Source: Nocardia sp. alder85J
Lineage (GTDB): Bacteria > Actinomycetota > Actinomycetes > Mycobacteriales > Mycobacteriaceae
Reading direction: 5' to 3'
Length of the DNA stretch: 64,000 bases
Assembly (NCBI RefSeq): GCF_020176955.2
Contig: NZ_JAIUCZ020000019.1
Location: 30,033 to 94,032, forward strand
The position numbers were made by a program, and so were the translations under genes. The notes under the pieces are model-generated. The model worked only from the letters and a program-made list of their open reading frames with translations, did no database searches and had not been told where the DNA came from. Each line of letters opens with the position of its first letter. Positions within the stretch are counted from its first letter, which is position 1. Of the stretch, positions 25,068 through 34,399 are shown one piece after another.

Positions 25068-27302
25068 TCAGGGCGTGGTGGACGCGGCCGGCGTGGACGG
25101 CGCCGCGGTGGCGGCATGGGTGATCGGCGCCGGCGTCGGGCCGGTGGACCCGGGGGCCGGCCCGGCCGGACCGGGGGTGGGGCCGGTGGATCCCGGAGTC
25201 GGCCCCGTCGAACCGGGGGTCGGCCCGGTCGAACCCGGTGCCGGGCCGGTGGACCCGCCGGTCGGGCCCGAGCTCGGCCCGGCGGAACCGGTCGTGGCCT
25301 GTCCGGTCAGCGCGATCGTCACATCCTGCTGGTTGCCGAAGACGTCGGGGACGATGAGCGTGGCCTGGTACGTACCGGGGGCGGTCGGCCGGAAGGTCAC
25401 CTGGAAGACGCACGTCCCATCGCTTTTCGGCGGGCAGGACGTGGGCGCGGCGGTGAACGCCGGACTGCCCTGGACGTGCGCGGCCGAGATGTCGTCGCAG
25501 GCCAGTTGTGTGAACGACACGCTCCTGGGGACCGCCGCGCCGAGCGTGACGGTGCCGAAGTCCTGGCTGTCGGTGATCGGCGGGCAGGACCCGCCACTGC
25601 CACCGGCTTCTCCCCCACCGGGATTCGGCACATTTCTCGGCCCCGCGATCGGCGGCGCCTTCACCGAGGCCGAGGTGCTGCTGCTCGGGATCGCAGCGAT
25701 CGGCGTGGTGACCACCACCGTGGTGGTGTCCAGGGCCAGGACCGTGGTGAGGGGTGCCTGCGAATCGACCGGCGAGGGCTGACCGGCCACGATCGCGGCG
25801 CCCGCGACACCGGCCGCCACGACCACCGCCGCGGCCGATCCGATGAGCACCGGATGCGCCGACAACACCGATTGCACGGTCTGCCGCGTCGTATGGGTGG
25901 CCGCGGTGTGCGCCGCATGCGCGGTCGCGACCTGCGTGACGCCCACGCCCCCGGCGGCTCCCGCACCGGCGGCGGACACCGCGACCGCCGTCGACAGGAC
26001 GCGACCGCGGATCTGGTCCTCGTGGCGGAAATAGGCGAGGTCGCCGGCGGAACCCGTTGCGAGGGCGGCCTGTTCGCCCAGCTTCAGCACGCTGTGCCAG
26101 GTGCTCCAGCGCAGCGCGAACCCGAACACGGGCGAAACCTTGCGCGCCAGAGCACAGGCGGACTCCTGATCGCCGGATTCGACTGCCGCGCCGAGCACCC
26201 GGACCACGATCGGCCCGGCCGCCACGATATCGGCGGGCTTCGCGCTGCGGGTGACCCAATCCAGCAGCGCCCCCGCGTAATCGGCCGGTGTCGCCGACTG
26301 CGCGGTCGCCGGCGCCGGATCGGCGGCCAGCGCGAATCCCGCGTCCGAACCGTCCACCAGGCCCAGCGCCGTCAGCTCGGTCAGCACCGTCTCGGCGTCG
26401 GCGTCGCCGGTCAGGACCCGGCACAGGCCGATCGGCACCGGCAGCCCCGCCACCGCCCGCAACGCACCCAGGACGCGGTGCGCGCGCTCGTCGAGCCCGG
26501 CGATCATGGTGCGCTGCACGATCGCCGGGTCGGCCAGCGCGGTCGCGGCGCCGCCGGTGCGCAGCCAGGCGGCGGCCTGGATCAGCGCCCGGGGGCGACC
26601 GGACGCCGCCCGCCACAACCGCCCCACCGCCGCCTCGTCACCGTCGGGCCGATGTCCGAGCTCCCGGGTGAGCAGGACCAGTGCGTAATGTTCGTCGAGA
26701 CCCTGCAATTCCAGTGATCGCGCCTGGGTCCACGCGATCCGCCGCCGGGTCGACACCACCAGATCGCTCGACGGCACCGCATCGGTCAACTGCGCGAGAT
26801 CGTCGGCGCCACCCTCGAAGTCGTCCACCACCACCAGCGCCCGGACGGAGCCCATCAGCCGCCGCAACCGGAGCGGATCCGGCAGATAACCCGGTGCGTC
26901 GTAACAGGATTGGAACAGTTCCTGCAACAGGTCGGGCACGGCCAGCCCGGCGGCGTGCACGAACACCACATCCCTGCCCGCGGCGGCGCGATCGGCCGCG
27001 AACCGGCGCAGCAGCGCCGACTTGCCGACCCCCGCCGAACCACAGACCTCGACCGGGACGCCCTCCTCGACCCACTGCCCCATCAGGGCCAATTCCGTGG
27101 CCCGGCCCAGCAACTCGACCCCGACGCGGGGCAGCGGCAGTCCCACCGGACGCACCCGCCGCTCGACCGCCGGGGCCGGGCCCTCGTGTACGACGATCCG
27201 GGAGCCCTCGGCATGGATGACGACATTGTGATCGCCGACCACCACCTGGCCGGCGACGCCGCCACCGATATCGACTCGATAGCCGGACTCGAAATCCCCC
27301 AT
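25068..27302 (-). CDS. Membrane-anchored STAND NTPase with extracellular Ig-like (HYDIN-type) domain and repeat tail
   Basis: 744 residues. An N-terminal segment with GQVVVGDHNVVIHAEGSRIV (18-37) precedes a P-loop NTPase: Walker A GSAGVGKS (88-95), Walker B ALVVVDDFE (155-163), VVSTRRR. A single membrane helix lies near 484-507. The outside part holds a choice-of-anchor-D/HYDIN-like beta domain (about 573-668; DFGTVTLG, CVFQVTFRPTAPGTY) and a Gly-Ser-Thr-Gly-Pro heptad-repeat tail. The ATG at 27302 has GGGAG upstream. The layout suggests transfer of a signal across the membrane, but its ligand and output are unknown. It is convergent with the preceding STAND gene. Confidence 0.82.
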   Translation of the reverse strand: MGDFESGYRVDIGGGVAGQVVVGDHNVVIHAEGSRIVVHEGPAPAVERRVRPVGLPLPRVGVELLGRATELALMGQWVEEGVPVEVCGSAGVGKSALLRRFAADRAAAGRDVVFVHAAGLAVPDLLQELFQSCYDAPGYLPDPLRLRRLMGSVRALVVVDDFEGGADDLAQLTDAVPSSDLVVSTRRRIAWTQARSLELQGLDEHYALVLLTRELGHRPDGDEAAVGRLWRAASGRPRALIQAAAWLRTGGAATALADPAIVQRTMIAGLDERAHRVLGALRAVAGLPVPIGLCRVLTGDADAETVLTELTALGLVDGSDAGFALAADPAPATAQSATPADYAGALLDWVTRSAKPADIVAAGPIVVRVLGAAVESGDQESACALARKVSPVFGFALRWSTWHSVLKLGEQAALATGSAGDLAYFRHEDQIRGRVLSTAVAVSAAGAGAAGGVGVTQVATAHAAHTAATHTTRQTVQSVLSAHPVLIGSAAAVVVAAGVAGAAIVAGQPSPVDSQAPLTTVLALDTTTVVVTTPIAAIPSSSTSASVKAPPIAGPRNVPNPGGGEAGGSGGSCPPITDSQDFGTVTLGAAVPRSVSFTQLACDDISAAHVQGSPAFTAAPTSCPPKSDGTCVFQVTFRPTAPGTYQATLIVPDVFGNQQDVTIALTGQATTGSAGPSSGPTGGSTGPAPGSTGPTPGSTGPTPGSTGPTPGPAGPAPGSTGPTPAPITHAATAAPSTPAASTTP
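25125..25262 (-). repeat. Heptapeptide-coding repeats in the STAND protein tail
   Basis: About six 21-base units encode GSTGPTP or close variants near the C-terminus. The unit is seven residues with Gly at positions 1 and 4, so it is not a collagen Gly-X-Y triplet. An extended wall-crossing stalk is likely, and the copy number may vary between strains. Confidence 0.7.
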
Positions 27303-27594
27303 GACGCTGCTCCCCTCGATCCCGCGGGCAAAGTCTACCCAGCGGACAGCAGACTCACAGGTGATACCCAGACAGCGCCCGTGACACTTCCGCCCCGCCG
27401 CCGCGAAACCGCCTGCGACCGGCGATGATCCGCCACGGACGAGCGATCGGAGGCTCCACGGAAGCGAAAGGGCCCTTGATGTTCGGCGTCGGCCGCCCGT
27501 CACGGCCTGTTCGTCCGGCAGGGGTATGACAGCACGGATTTCCGTGACAGGATGTGCGTGCCAGGTTGCTTGCGACCGAGACAGAGGAGCGGCA

Positions 27595-27783
27595 ATGCGC
27601 TGGGTGTGGTTGGTCGTCGGAGTGGTGCTGGTACTGCTGGGCGCGTTGTGGACGTGCCAGGGCCTGAACCTGCTGGGACAGACCGGTGGTATGAACGGCC
27701 AGTCGATCTGGGCCGTCATCGGCCTGATCGTGGTGGTGGTCGGCCTGGTGGTGGCGTTCGCCGGTCGGCGGCGCCGCCGATAG
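27595..27783 (+). CDS. Small two-helix membrane protein
   Basis: 62 residues: an N-terminal membrane helix (WLVVGVVLVLLGALW), a short loop with QGLNLLGQTGGMNGQ, a second helix (IWAVIGLIVVVVGLVVAF) and a terminal run of arginines. The pattern places both ends in the cytoplasm. The loop motif resembles small uncharacterised actinobacterial membrane proteins. AGAGGAG lies upstream of the ATG. Its stop is nine bases from the end of the convergent oxidoreductase gene. Confidence 0.75.
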   Translation: MRWVWLVVGVVLVLLGALWTCQGLNLLGQTGGMNGQSIWAVIGLIVVVVGLVVAFAGRRRRR

Positions 27784-27792
27784 CCTGCGCGG

Positions 27793-29352
27793 CTACCCGA
27801 CCCGCACCGAGATCGCCGGGTAGCCGGAGGCCCCGTCGGGCACGGTCCCCCGGTTCTCGGCGGTCTGCACGACGCCGGTGCCGTCGGTGGCGCGCGCACG
27901 GACCGTGTGCTTCCCCGGTGTGGCGTCCCATCGGTAGACCCACTGCCGCCAGGTGTCGATCGAGTACTCGGCCGACAGCTCGGCGGGTTTCCAGTCCCCG
28001 TCGTCGATCTGGACCTCGACGGCCGTCACGCCGCGATGCTGCGCCCAGGCGATCCCGGCGACCGCGACCGGCCCCGGTGCCAGCGCCGCCGCCGATTTCG
28101 GGACATCGATCCTGGCCTCGGTCTTGATCGGCCCCGACACGGCCCAGCCGCGCCGGGCCCAATACCCCCGGGCCCGATCGAATCTCGTCACTTCCAGATC
28201 GACCACCCATTTGGTGGCCGACAGATATCCGTACAACCCCGGCACCACCAGCCGCGCCGGAAACCCGTGCGGCACCGGCAGCGGTTCGCCGTTCATCCCG
28301 ATCGCCAGCATCGCATCGCGCCCATCGGTCAACGCCGCCAACGGAGTTCCGGCGGTGAAGTCGTCGACACTGGTGGACAGCACCATATCCGCGCCCGGCC
28401 GCACCCCCGCCTCCGCCAGCAGATCCGCGACCCGATACCCGAGCCACCGCGCGGTGCCGATCAGGTTGCCGCCGACGGGATTCGACACACAGGTCATGGT
28501 CATCACCCGTTCGATCGGCCGCCGCGCGGCCAGATCCGCGTAGGACAGCGTGATCTCACGGTCGACCATGCCGTGGATACGCAACATCCAGTCGCCGGTC
28601 GACAGCTGCGGCACGCTCAGCGCCGTATCCACCCGGTAGAAGCCGGAATTCGAGGTGACGAACGAGGGCAGCCCCGGCACCGGCGCCTCGACGGCCGCGG
28701 GCACCGGCGCCGCGGGTTCGGCCGGCGCGGGCAGCCGCACCGCCGCCCGATCACCGGACACGTCACCGGCCCGCAGCGCGAGCAGCCGCCCGGCCACCCC
28801 GCCGGCCAGCGCCAGCGCCCCTACCCCGGCCAGCTCGCCGAGGAACCGCCGCCGCCCCCGTCGCGCCGATTCCACCGGTACAGCGGGCTTCTCGCCGTCG
28901 GAGACCACCACCGCATCGGCATGCCGGACCAGCCACCGCAACACCAGCAGCCCACAGCCGCAACCGATCACGGTGGGCAATGCCGCGGTCCACCCCGCGT
29001 GCGCGCGAGTACAGGCGGCGACCACACCCACCACACCGAAGACGACGAACAGCGCCGACCCGTACGGCCGCCCCCGCCGCTCCCAGCTGCCCCCCGCCGC
29101 CGCTACACCGACCGCGACCAGGATCATCACCACGTACAGCACCAGCTTGTCGTTGGTGCCGAACGTCCCGATGACCCACTCCCGCAACCCCTGCGGCGTG
29201 TTGTCGACCACCGCGGAACCCACGGCGTCCAGCGGTGCGCTGTTCGGCCCTACCGGGACCGACACCAACTCGGCCACCCCGAGAATCGTCCCGGCCGATA
29301 CGATTCCCAGCGCTACGCGCAGACCGGTCACGATCACCGAGCCTACCGGCAC
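27793..29352 (-). CDS. Membrane-bound molybdopterin-dependent oxidoreductase (sulfite-oxidase fold)
   Basis: About 519 residues. The N-terminal 110 residues carry three or four membrane helices; then RRRFLGELAG, possibly a remnant twin-Arg element, leads into the Mo-cofactor domain. There DWMLRIHGMVDREITLSYADL and TMTCVSNPVGGNLIGTARWLG supply the cysteine that ligates Mo (TCVSN), and HGFPARLVVPGLYGY and KWVVDLEV follow. A C-terminal Mo-co dimerisation Ig-like domain (from about 410) ends at SVRVG. Sulfite oxidase, nitrate reductase and YedY-type functions share this fold; the substrate is not determinable. The start is uncertain; GTG 29352 is the first plausible codon before the membrane helix. 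Confidence 0.85.
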   Translation of the reverse strand: MPVGSVIVTGLRVALGIVSAGTILGVAELVSVPVGPNSAPLDAVGSAVVDNTPQGLREWVIGTFGTNDKLVLYVVMILVAVGVAAAGGSWERRGRPYGSALFVVFGVVGVVAACTRAHAGWTAALPTVIGCGCGLLVLRWLVRHADAVVVSDGEKPAVPVESARRGRRRFLGELAGVGALALAGGVAGRLLALRAGDVSGDRAAVRLPAPAEPAAPVPAAVEAPVPGLPSFVTSNSGFYRVDTALSVPQLSTGDWMLRIHGMVDREITLSYADLAARRPIERVMTMTCVSNPVGGNLIGTARWLGYRVADLLAEAGVRPGADMVLSTSVDDFTAGTPLAALTDGRDAMLAIGMNGEPLPVPHGFPARLVVPGLYGYLSATKWVVDLEVTRFDRARGYWARRGWAVSGPIKTEARIDVPKSAAALAPGPVAVAGIAWAQHRGVTAVEVQIDDGDWKPAELSAEYSIDTWRQWVYRWDATPGKHTVRARATDGTGVVQTAENRGTVPDGASGYPAISVRVG

Positions 29353-29499
29353 CCCGACCCGGCGCGCGCGTCGCGCGGCGCCGGCCGGCCGCAGGCGGGT
29401 ACGCCCCGGATCAGCGCCCGAACCGGACGGGCACCCGAGCCGGCCCGGTGCGGAGGCGGGACCACACCCGGCCGGGTGGTGAACGGGTACCGTCGGCAC

Positions 29500-29907
29500 A
29501 TGGCCGGATATTCGGGCACGCCGCTGGCCCGCAAGCTCGGCGTGAAATCCGAGAGCCGGGTGCTGCTCGGCCGCGCACCGGCGGGATTCACCGTGGACGG
29601 ACTCCCCGCCGCCGCGGTCGTCCATCGGCGGGCGAGTGGCGGCGGCTACGACGTCATCGTCGGTTTCTGCTCCGACCACCGCACCCTGGACGGCGCCTTC
29701 GAGGGCTGGCGCTCCCGGCTGGCCCCGGCCGGTGGGCTGTGGATCGCCTGGCCCAAACGCTCCAGCGGAACGGCCACCGACCTCGACGACGGCGCGGTCC
29801 GCGAATTCGGGCTGGCCGCGGGCCTGGTCGACAACAAGGTGTGCGCGATCGACTCGACCTGGTCGGCGTTGCGATTCGTCGTCCGGGTCGCCGACCGCAC
29901 CCGCTGA
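29500..29907 (+). CDS. DUF3052 family protein
   Basis: 135 residues; GYSGTPLARKLGVKSESRVLL, LWIAWPKRSSG and GLVDNKVCAIDSTWSALRFV match the small DUF3052 family, widespread in actinobacteria. The function is unknown. In mycobacteria relatives lie near fatty-acid synthesis genes, which is not the case here. The ATG at 29500 is supported by the family start MxGYSGTPLxxKLG. Confidence 0.85.
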   Translation: MAGYSGTPLARKLGVKSESRVLLGRAPAGFTVDGLPAAAVVHRRASGGGYDVIVGFCSDHRTLDGAFEGWRSRLAPAGGLWIAWPKRSSGTATDLDDGAVREFGLAAGLVDNKVCAIDSTWSALRFVVRVADRTR

Positions 29908-29996
29908 CCGGCGGTCGCGGAATCAACGGCCCCGGTGTCGGTGTTCCTTCGTACAGTGAGGACGCTGACTCGCCGAACACCTACGAACGGGGACCG

Positions 29997-30809
29997 ATGG
30001 CCGAGCAACTGACGATGATGGCCGTACACGCCCATCCGGACGATGAAGTCATCGGCACCGGCGGGATTTTCGCGCAATACGCCACGGAAGGCATCCGGAC
30101 GGTCCTGGTGACCTGCACCAACGGCGAACAGGGCGATGCGCCCGGCGGCATCAAGCCCGGCGAGCCGGGCCACGACGAGAGCGCGGTGCGGGCACAGCGA
30201 CTCGTCGAACTCCGGGAGTCGGCGGCGCTGCTGGGTATCGAGCACGTCGAACTGCTCGGCTACCGCGATTCGGGCATGGACGGCTGGGAGGCCAACCGGC
30301 ACCCCGGCGCCTTCAGCAACATCCCCGTCGAGCAGGCGGCCGCACGGCTGGCCGAGCTGATGCGGCAGTATCGCCCCCAGGTGGTGGTCACCTACGACGA
30401 GAACGGCAACTACGGCCACCCCGACCACATCCAGGCCAACCGCATCGCGCTGGCCGCGGCCGCGGCCACGGACATCCCGGACAAGCTCTACTACACCGCG
30501 ATTCCGCGCGAGAGCTCCCGCGAACTGTTCGCCGATCTCCAGGCCAAGGGTGTCGTCGACTTCGTGCCCCCGGAGGATTTCGGCACCCCGATGGCTCTGA
30601 TCACCACGGTCGTCGACGTTTCCACCCATGTGCAGCGCAAGATCAAGGCACTCGAGGCGCACGGCAGCCAGAGCGACAGCGTGCCGTTCCTGCGGATGCC
30701 CTCCGAACTGGAGCAGCAGATCCTCGGCGCCGAGAACTTCGTCCGCCACTTCTCCCGGATCCCCGCCGCGCCCACCCCGGAGACCGACCTCTTCGCCGGC
30801 CTGCGCTGA
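29997..30809 (+). CDS. PIG-L family zinc deacetylase (MshB/Mca-like)
   Basis: 270 residues. The zinc motif AHPDDE (residues 12-17) and the distal YGHPDHIQA histidines are intact, with TCTNGEQGD and ELLGYRDSGM between. The family removes acetyl or larger acyl groups from GlcNAc-type substrates; MshB and Mca act in mycothiol synthesis and mycothiol-conjugate detoxification. I do not assign either because the motifs do not separate them from other PIG-L members. GGGG lies upstream of the ATG at 29997. It appears to be transcribed alone. Confidence 0.87.
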   Translation: MAEQLTMMAVHAHPDDEVIGTGGIFAQYATEGIRTVLVTCTNGEQGDAPGGIKPGEPGHDESAVRAQRLVELRESAALLGIEHVELLGYRDSGMDGWEANRHPGAFSNIPVEQAAARLAELMRQYRPQVVVTYDENGNYGHPDHIQANRIALAAAAATDIPDKLYYTAIPRESSRELFADLQAKGVVDFVPPEDFGTPMALITTVVDVSTHVQRKIKALEAHGSQSDSVPFLRMPSELEQQILGAENFVRHFSRIPAAPTPETDLFAGLR

Positions 30810-30951
30810 CCCGAATCCCGAACGGCCCGTGCCGATCTCACGCGGACGGGTCGGCCGCGGCGAGTTCGGCCGGTTGCCCGGCCAGTGATGCCGTGCCCGA
30901 GCAGGCGGGCCTGCTCCTCGGTGTCCGGGAACAGCGGGAAGGCGGCGGCGG

Positions 30952-31344
30952 TCACGGCGTAGGGCTCACATCCGTGGCCAGGATATCTGTCAGCACATCG
31001 ACGGCACCGAGCCGAGCCGCCAGGTCGGCGGGTACCCCGTGGCCGGCCGCGGTCCGCACCGGATCCCGGTAGGCGACCTCGGTCCGGCCGGCGTCGTCCC
31101 AGATCAGTACCGACAGCGGCAGATCCAGCGCGGCCGCCGGTACCGCCGCCATCACCGGCGTACCGGCCCGGGGATCACCGAAGACCACCAGCACGGTGTC
31201 CCGCAATGTCAGACCCGCCCCGCGTGCGGCCGCCGCCTGGTCGATGACGGCGAAGACCGTCACCCCACGTTCCGCCAGCAGGGCCAGCAGGCGCTCGACG
31301 GTGGCGGCGACCGTGCCCGGCGCGGTCTTCCTGATGATCGTCAT
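30952..31344 (-). CDS. DUF302 domain protein
   Basis: 130 residues. SVAATVERLLALLAERGVTVFAVIDQAAAARGAG-type helices (conserved AERG.TVFA.IDQ pattern) and TVLVVFGDPRAGTPVM define the DUF302 fold. Its function is unknown, though members occur in heavy-metal and redox contexts. The ATG at 31344 has AGAGAAG upstream. The stop overlaps a GTG of a further frame (30955) that looks like the start of a truncated second gene (TAAAFPLFPDTEEQARLLG) but runs antisense into the PIG-L gene. Confidence 0.8.
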   Translation of the reverse strand: MTIIRKTAPGTVAATVERLLALLAERGVTVFAVIDQAAAARGAGLTLRDTVLVVFGDPRAGTPVMAAVPAAALDLPLSVLIWDDAGRTEVAYRDPVRTAAGHGVPADLAARLGAVDVLTDILATDVSPTP

Positions 31345-31587
31345 CGTCGACTTCTCTCGCAGCGGGATGTTCTCGTGCCGAATTATCAACGGCCACAGCC
31401 GAATAATCGAGTCCAGAGCCTGTCCGCAGCGATCGGACCACCCGGCCGCACCGGTGTGACCCTTTGGGGTGGGTCACAATTCGAGTGGCAATCGGTTGGC
31501 AAGCGCCCACAGATGCGGCCCGGCACGTGCGGGCGGGGCTGTCCACAGTGACTAGGGTGGACAAGTTCGTTCGAGCCGAGGAGAACG

Positions 31588-32949
31588 GTGAAAGCCCTAC
31601 TGGCCATTGTAGTTACCGTGCTTGTCAGCCCCATGATACTGCTGGCCGAGCAACCCGCCACCGCACAACCACCCGATACCCCGCCGCCGGTGGCACCAGA
31701 CAATCCGGGTCCGTCGCCGCTGCAACAGTGGATCGACAACACCATCCCCCCGCTGCCGTCGGCGGCGCAGGACCCCGCCGCCGCGCAGACGGCCCTGTGG
31801 AAGGGCATCCTGTCCCCACCCACCGGAGATGCGGCCTTCGACGGCTGGCCCGGGGATCTCGACACCCTCCAGCCCGGCCAGATCATCGAGACCCGTGACG
31901 TCACGGCCACCACCGCGCTCCGGATGCCGACACCGATCCGGCAGTCGCAACTGTTGAAGTTCCGGTCCACCTCGGCGTCGGGCACGCCGTCGTTCGGCAC
32001 CGCCACCCTGATCACTCCGGCGGCCGCGTGGACCGGGCCGGGTCCGCAACCGGTGGAGGTGATCGCCTTGCCGATCAACGCCCTCGGCGCGCACTGCACC
32101 CCGGGTTACCAGTTCTCACACGGCCTGCTGGACAACCCCAGCACCGACCTCGTGGTGTTCCTGCCGTCCATCTGGTGGGCCCTCGCACAGGGCCACGCGG
32201 TGCTGGTGCCCGATCACGAAGGCCCGCTGATGGCGTACGCGGAGCCGAATGTCGCGGGTCACGTGATGCTCGACTCGATCCGCGCCACCCGGGCGCTGGG
32301 CTCGGACCAGTTCGGCGACAGCCACTTCGTGATGAGCGGTTACTCGGGCGGGGCCATCGCCTCGTACGCGGCGGCGATGCTGCTGCGCGAATACGCGCCC
32401 GAGCTGGCGGATGTCGTGGTGGGGGCGGCCGCCGGCGGCGTGGTCACCGATAATCGGGATGTCGCCCACCGCTTCAACGGCAACATCTCCTCCGGCATCC
32501 TGCTGTCGGTCGCGCTGGCCGTGGCGCGGGAACATCCGGAGATGTTGCCGTACATGAACCATCTCGCGCAGTGGGTGGGAACCTCACCGTTGAAGGACAT
32601 CTGCGGTGACGCCGACGGGCCGCTGGGCGTCGTCGGATTCCCGATGGACGTCGTCGCGAATGTCGGTGACTCCCTGAACACTCCGATCGCCAACCAGATG
32701 TTCGACAAGCTGAATCTCGGCGACCGCACCTCGGCCGTCCCGCTGTACATCTACCACGGGGTGTGGGATCCGTGGATCCCGCTGGAGGACGCCCAGCGGA
32801 CCGCGCGGGAGCAGTGCAGCCGCGGCGTACCGGCCGTGTTCCGGGAGGTGCTCGGCGAACACCTGACCGGCTACGTCACCGGCTCCCCCGGGCTGGACGA
32901 CTGGATCCTCGCGCGACTGCGCGGCGAACCGGCGCCCACCGACTGCTGA
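31588..32949 (+). CDS. Secreted lipase (secretory lipase family, LIP)
   Basis: 453 residues. A signal peptide (MKALLAIVVTVLVSPMILL, cleavage near ATA/QPP) leads to a family-typical alpha/beta hydrolase. The nucleophile elbow is MSGYSGGAIASY, the acidic residue is probably in YIYHGVWDPWIP, and the histidine in LGEHLTGYV. Cysteine pairs near C-T-P-G and D-I-C-G-D suggest disulfides, fitting secretion. Related actinobacterial enzymes hydrolyse triacylglycerols and are linked to lipid use or virulence. The GTG start has GAGGAG upstream. A convergent paralogue follows 85 bases later. Confidence 0.9.
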   Translation: MKALLAIVVTVLVSPMILLAEQPATAQPPDTPPPVAPDNPGPSPLQQWIDNTIPPLPSAAQDPAAAQTALWKGILSPPTGDAAFDGWPGDLDTLQPGQIIETRDVTATTALRMPTPIRQSQLLKFRSTSASGTPSFGTATLITPAAAWTGPGPQPVEVIALPINALGAHCTPGYQFSHGLLDNPSTDLVVFLPSIWWALAQGHAVLVPDHEGPLMAYAEPNVAGHVMLDSIRATRALGSDQFGDSHFVMSGYSGGAIASYAAAMLLREYAPELADVVVGAAAGGVVTDNRDVAHRFNGNISSGILLSVALAVAREHPEMLPYMNHLAQWVGTSPLKDICGDADGPLGVVGFPMDVVANVGDSLNTPIANQMFDKLNLGDRTSAVPLYIYHGVWDPWIPLEDAQRTAREQCSRGVPAVFREVLGEHLTGYVTGSPGLDDWILARLRGEPAPTDC

Positions 32950-32962
32950 GCGACACCTGTCG

Positions 32963-33020
32963 CGAGTGCGCCCCCGCTCACCCTTGGGTTCACACGGCCG
33001 TCGTGGCGGGGGCGCACTCG
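32963..33020. terminator. Bidirectional terminator between the two lipases
   Basis: A 15-bp perfect stem (CGAGTGCGCCCCCGC / GCGGGGGCGCACTCG) with a 28-base loop lies between the two convergent stop codons. Confidence 0.75.
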
Positions 33021-33034
33021 TCTTCGACTGCGGG

Positions 33035-34399
33035 TCAGGCACATTCGTTCGGTGCGGGCTCACCGCGCAACCGGGCGTCGATCCAGTCGATGGATCCACC
33101 GGCGCCGTTGAGCATCGCGGAGACGTGTTCGCCGGGCACCGTGCGGAATTCCGCGGTGACACCGCGGGCGCACTGCTCCCGGTACATCTGCTGCGGGCCC
33201 TGGATCGGGATCCAGAAATCGCCGACGCCGTGGTAGATGTACAGCGGCACACCCGAAGTCCGTCCGGTCAGGTCCGTGCGGCGCTGAATCTCGTCGGAGA
33301 TACCGCTTTCCAGCGGATGATCGATGTTCGCCGCCACCTCCATCGGAATACCCACCGCGCCGAGCGGCCCGTCGGCGTCGCCGCAGATGTTCTTCAGCGG
33401 TGAGGTTCCCACCCACTGCGCGAGATGGTTCATGTACGGCAGCATGTCGGGATGTTCCCGGGCCATCGCCAGCGTCACCGACAGCAGGATCCCGGAGGCG
33501 CTGTGCCCGTTGAACACATGCGCCACCGCGCCGTAATCGGTCACCAATCCACCGATCGAGGCTCCCACCAGCACATTCGCCAGATCCGGGGCGTATTCGG
33601 GCAGCAGCATCGCCGTGGCGTACGAAGCGATCGCGCCGCCGGAGTAGCCGGTGACCGCGAAACGGCTGTCGCCGAACTGGTCCGGGGCCAGCGACCGGAT
33701 CGCGCGGATCGAGTCGAGGGTCACGTGCCCGGCCACGGTCGGCTCGGCGTACGCCATCAGCGGGCCCTCGTGATCGGGCAGCAGGATGGTGTGCCCCTTG
33801 TTCAGCGCCGTGGCCACGCCCGGCAGGAACACGTTGATGGCGTTGTTGTCACGGACGCCGTGCGCGATCGTGTAGCCCGGCGTGCAGCGCATCCCGAGCG
33901 CGTTGATCGGCAGCGTGTCCACCTCCACCGGCCGCGGACCCGGACCGGCCCACGCGGCGGCGGGCTCGAGCAGCGTGGCGGTGCCGAACTCCGGCGTCCC
34001 CGACGCCGACGTGCTCCGGAACTTCACCAGTCTCGCCCGCGCGATCGGCGCGTCGAACAACGACGCCGCGACCGCGGTGACGTCGCGTGTCTCGATGACG
34101 TGGCCGGGATCCAGCCGGTCCAGGCCCTGCGGCCAGGCGTCGAAAGTCGGATCCGCGGTCGGGGACGACAGAATCGCCTGCCACAGCGCCTCTTGCGCCG
34201 CGGCCGGGTGCTGGGGCGCCGGCACCAGTGGCGGCGCCGGAATGGTGTGGTCGATCCACTGTTGCAGTGGCGACGGGCCCGCGTCGCCGGGTGCGACCGG
34301 TGCGGGAATATCGGGTGGTTGTGCGGTAGCGGGTTGCTCGGCCAGCAGCATCATTGGGCTGACAAGCACGGTAACCAGAATTGCCAGTAGGGCTTTCAC
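33035..34399 (-). CDS. Secreted lipase (secretory lipase family), paralogue of the preceding gene
   Basis: 454 residues, closely similar to the neighbour: signal MKALLAILVTVLVSPMMLL, nucleophile elbow VTGYSGGAIASY, IYHGVGDFWIP with the likely aspartate, and PGEHVSAM with the likely histidine. It differs in insertions around residues 60-75 and 155-170 and in the C-terminal end, so the copies may have different substrate preference. GAGGAG precedes the GTG at 34399. Its promoter region is the mirror image of the other copy's, so the pair may be co-regulated. Confidence 0.9.
   Translation of the reverse strand: MKALLAILVTVLVSPMMLLAEQPATAQPPDIPAPVAPGDAGPSPLQQWIDHTIPAPPLVPAPQHPAAAQEALWQAILSSPTADPTFDAWPQGLDRLDPGHVIETRDVTAVAASLFDAPIARARLVKFRSTSASGTPEFGTATLLEPAAAWAGPGPRPVEVDTLPINALGMRCTPGYTIAHGVRDNNAINVFLPGVATALNKGHTILLPDHEGPLMAYAEPTVAGHVTLDSIRAIRSLAPDQFGDSRFAVTGYSGGAIASYATAMLLPEYAPDLANVLVGASIGGLVTDYGAVAHVFNGHSASGILLSVTLAMAREHPDMLPYMNHLAQWVGTSPLKNICGDADGPLGAVGIPMEVAANIDHPLESGISDEIQRRTDLTGRTSGVPLYIYHGVGDFWIPIQGPQQMYREQCARGVTAEFRTVPGEHVSAMLNGAGGSIDWIDARLRGEPAPNECA

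Noticed and set aside
25125..25262. Short regular repeats that could suggest a CRISPR array
   Set aside because: They are in-frame 21-base units encoding a heptapeptide inside a protein gene, without unique spacers.
30491..30955. Minus-strand frame starting in the stop of the DUF302 gene
   Set aside because: The first 20 codons look plausible, but the remainder is antisense to the PIG-L gene. It is at most a truncated relic, so I did not list it as a gene.
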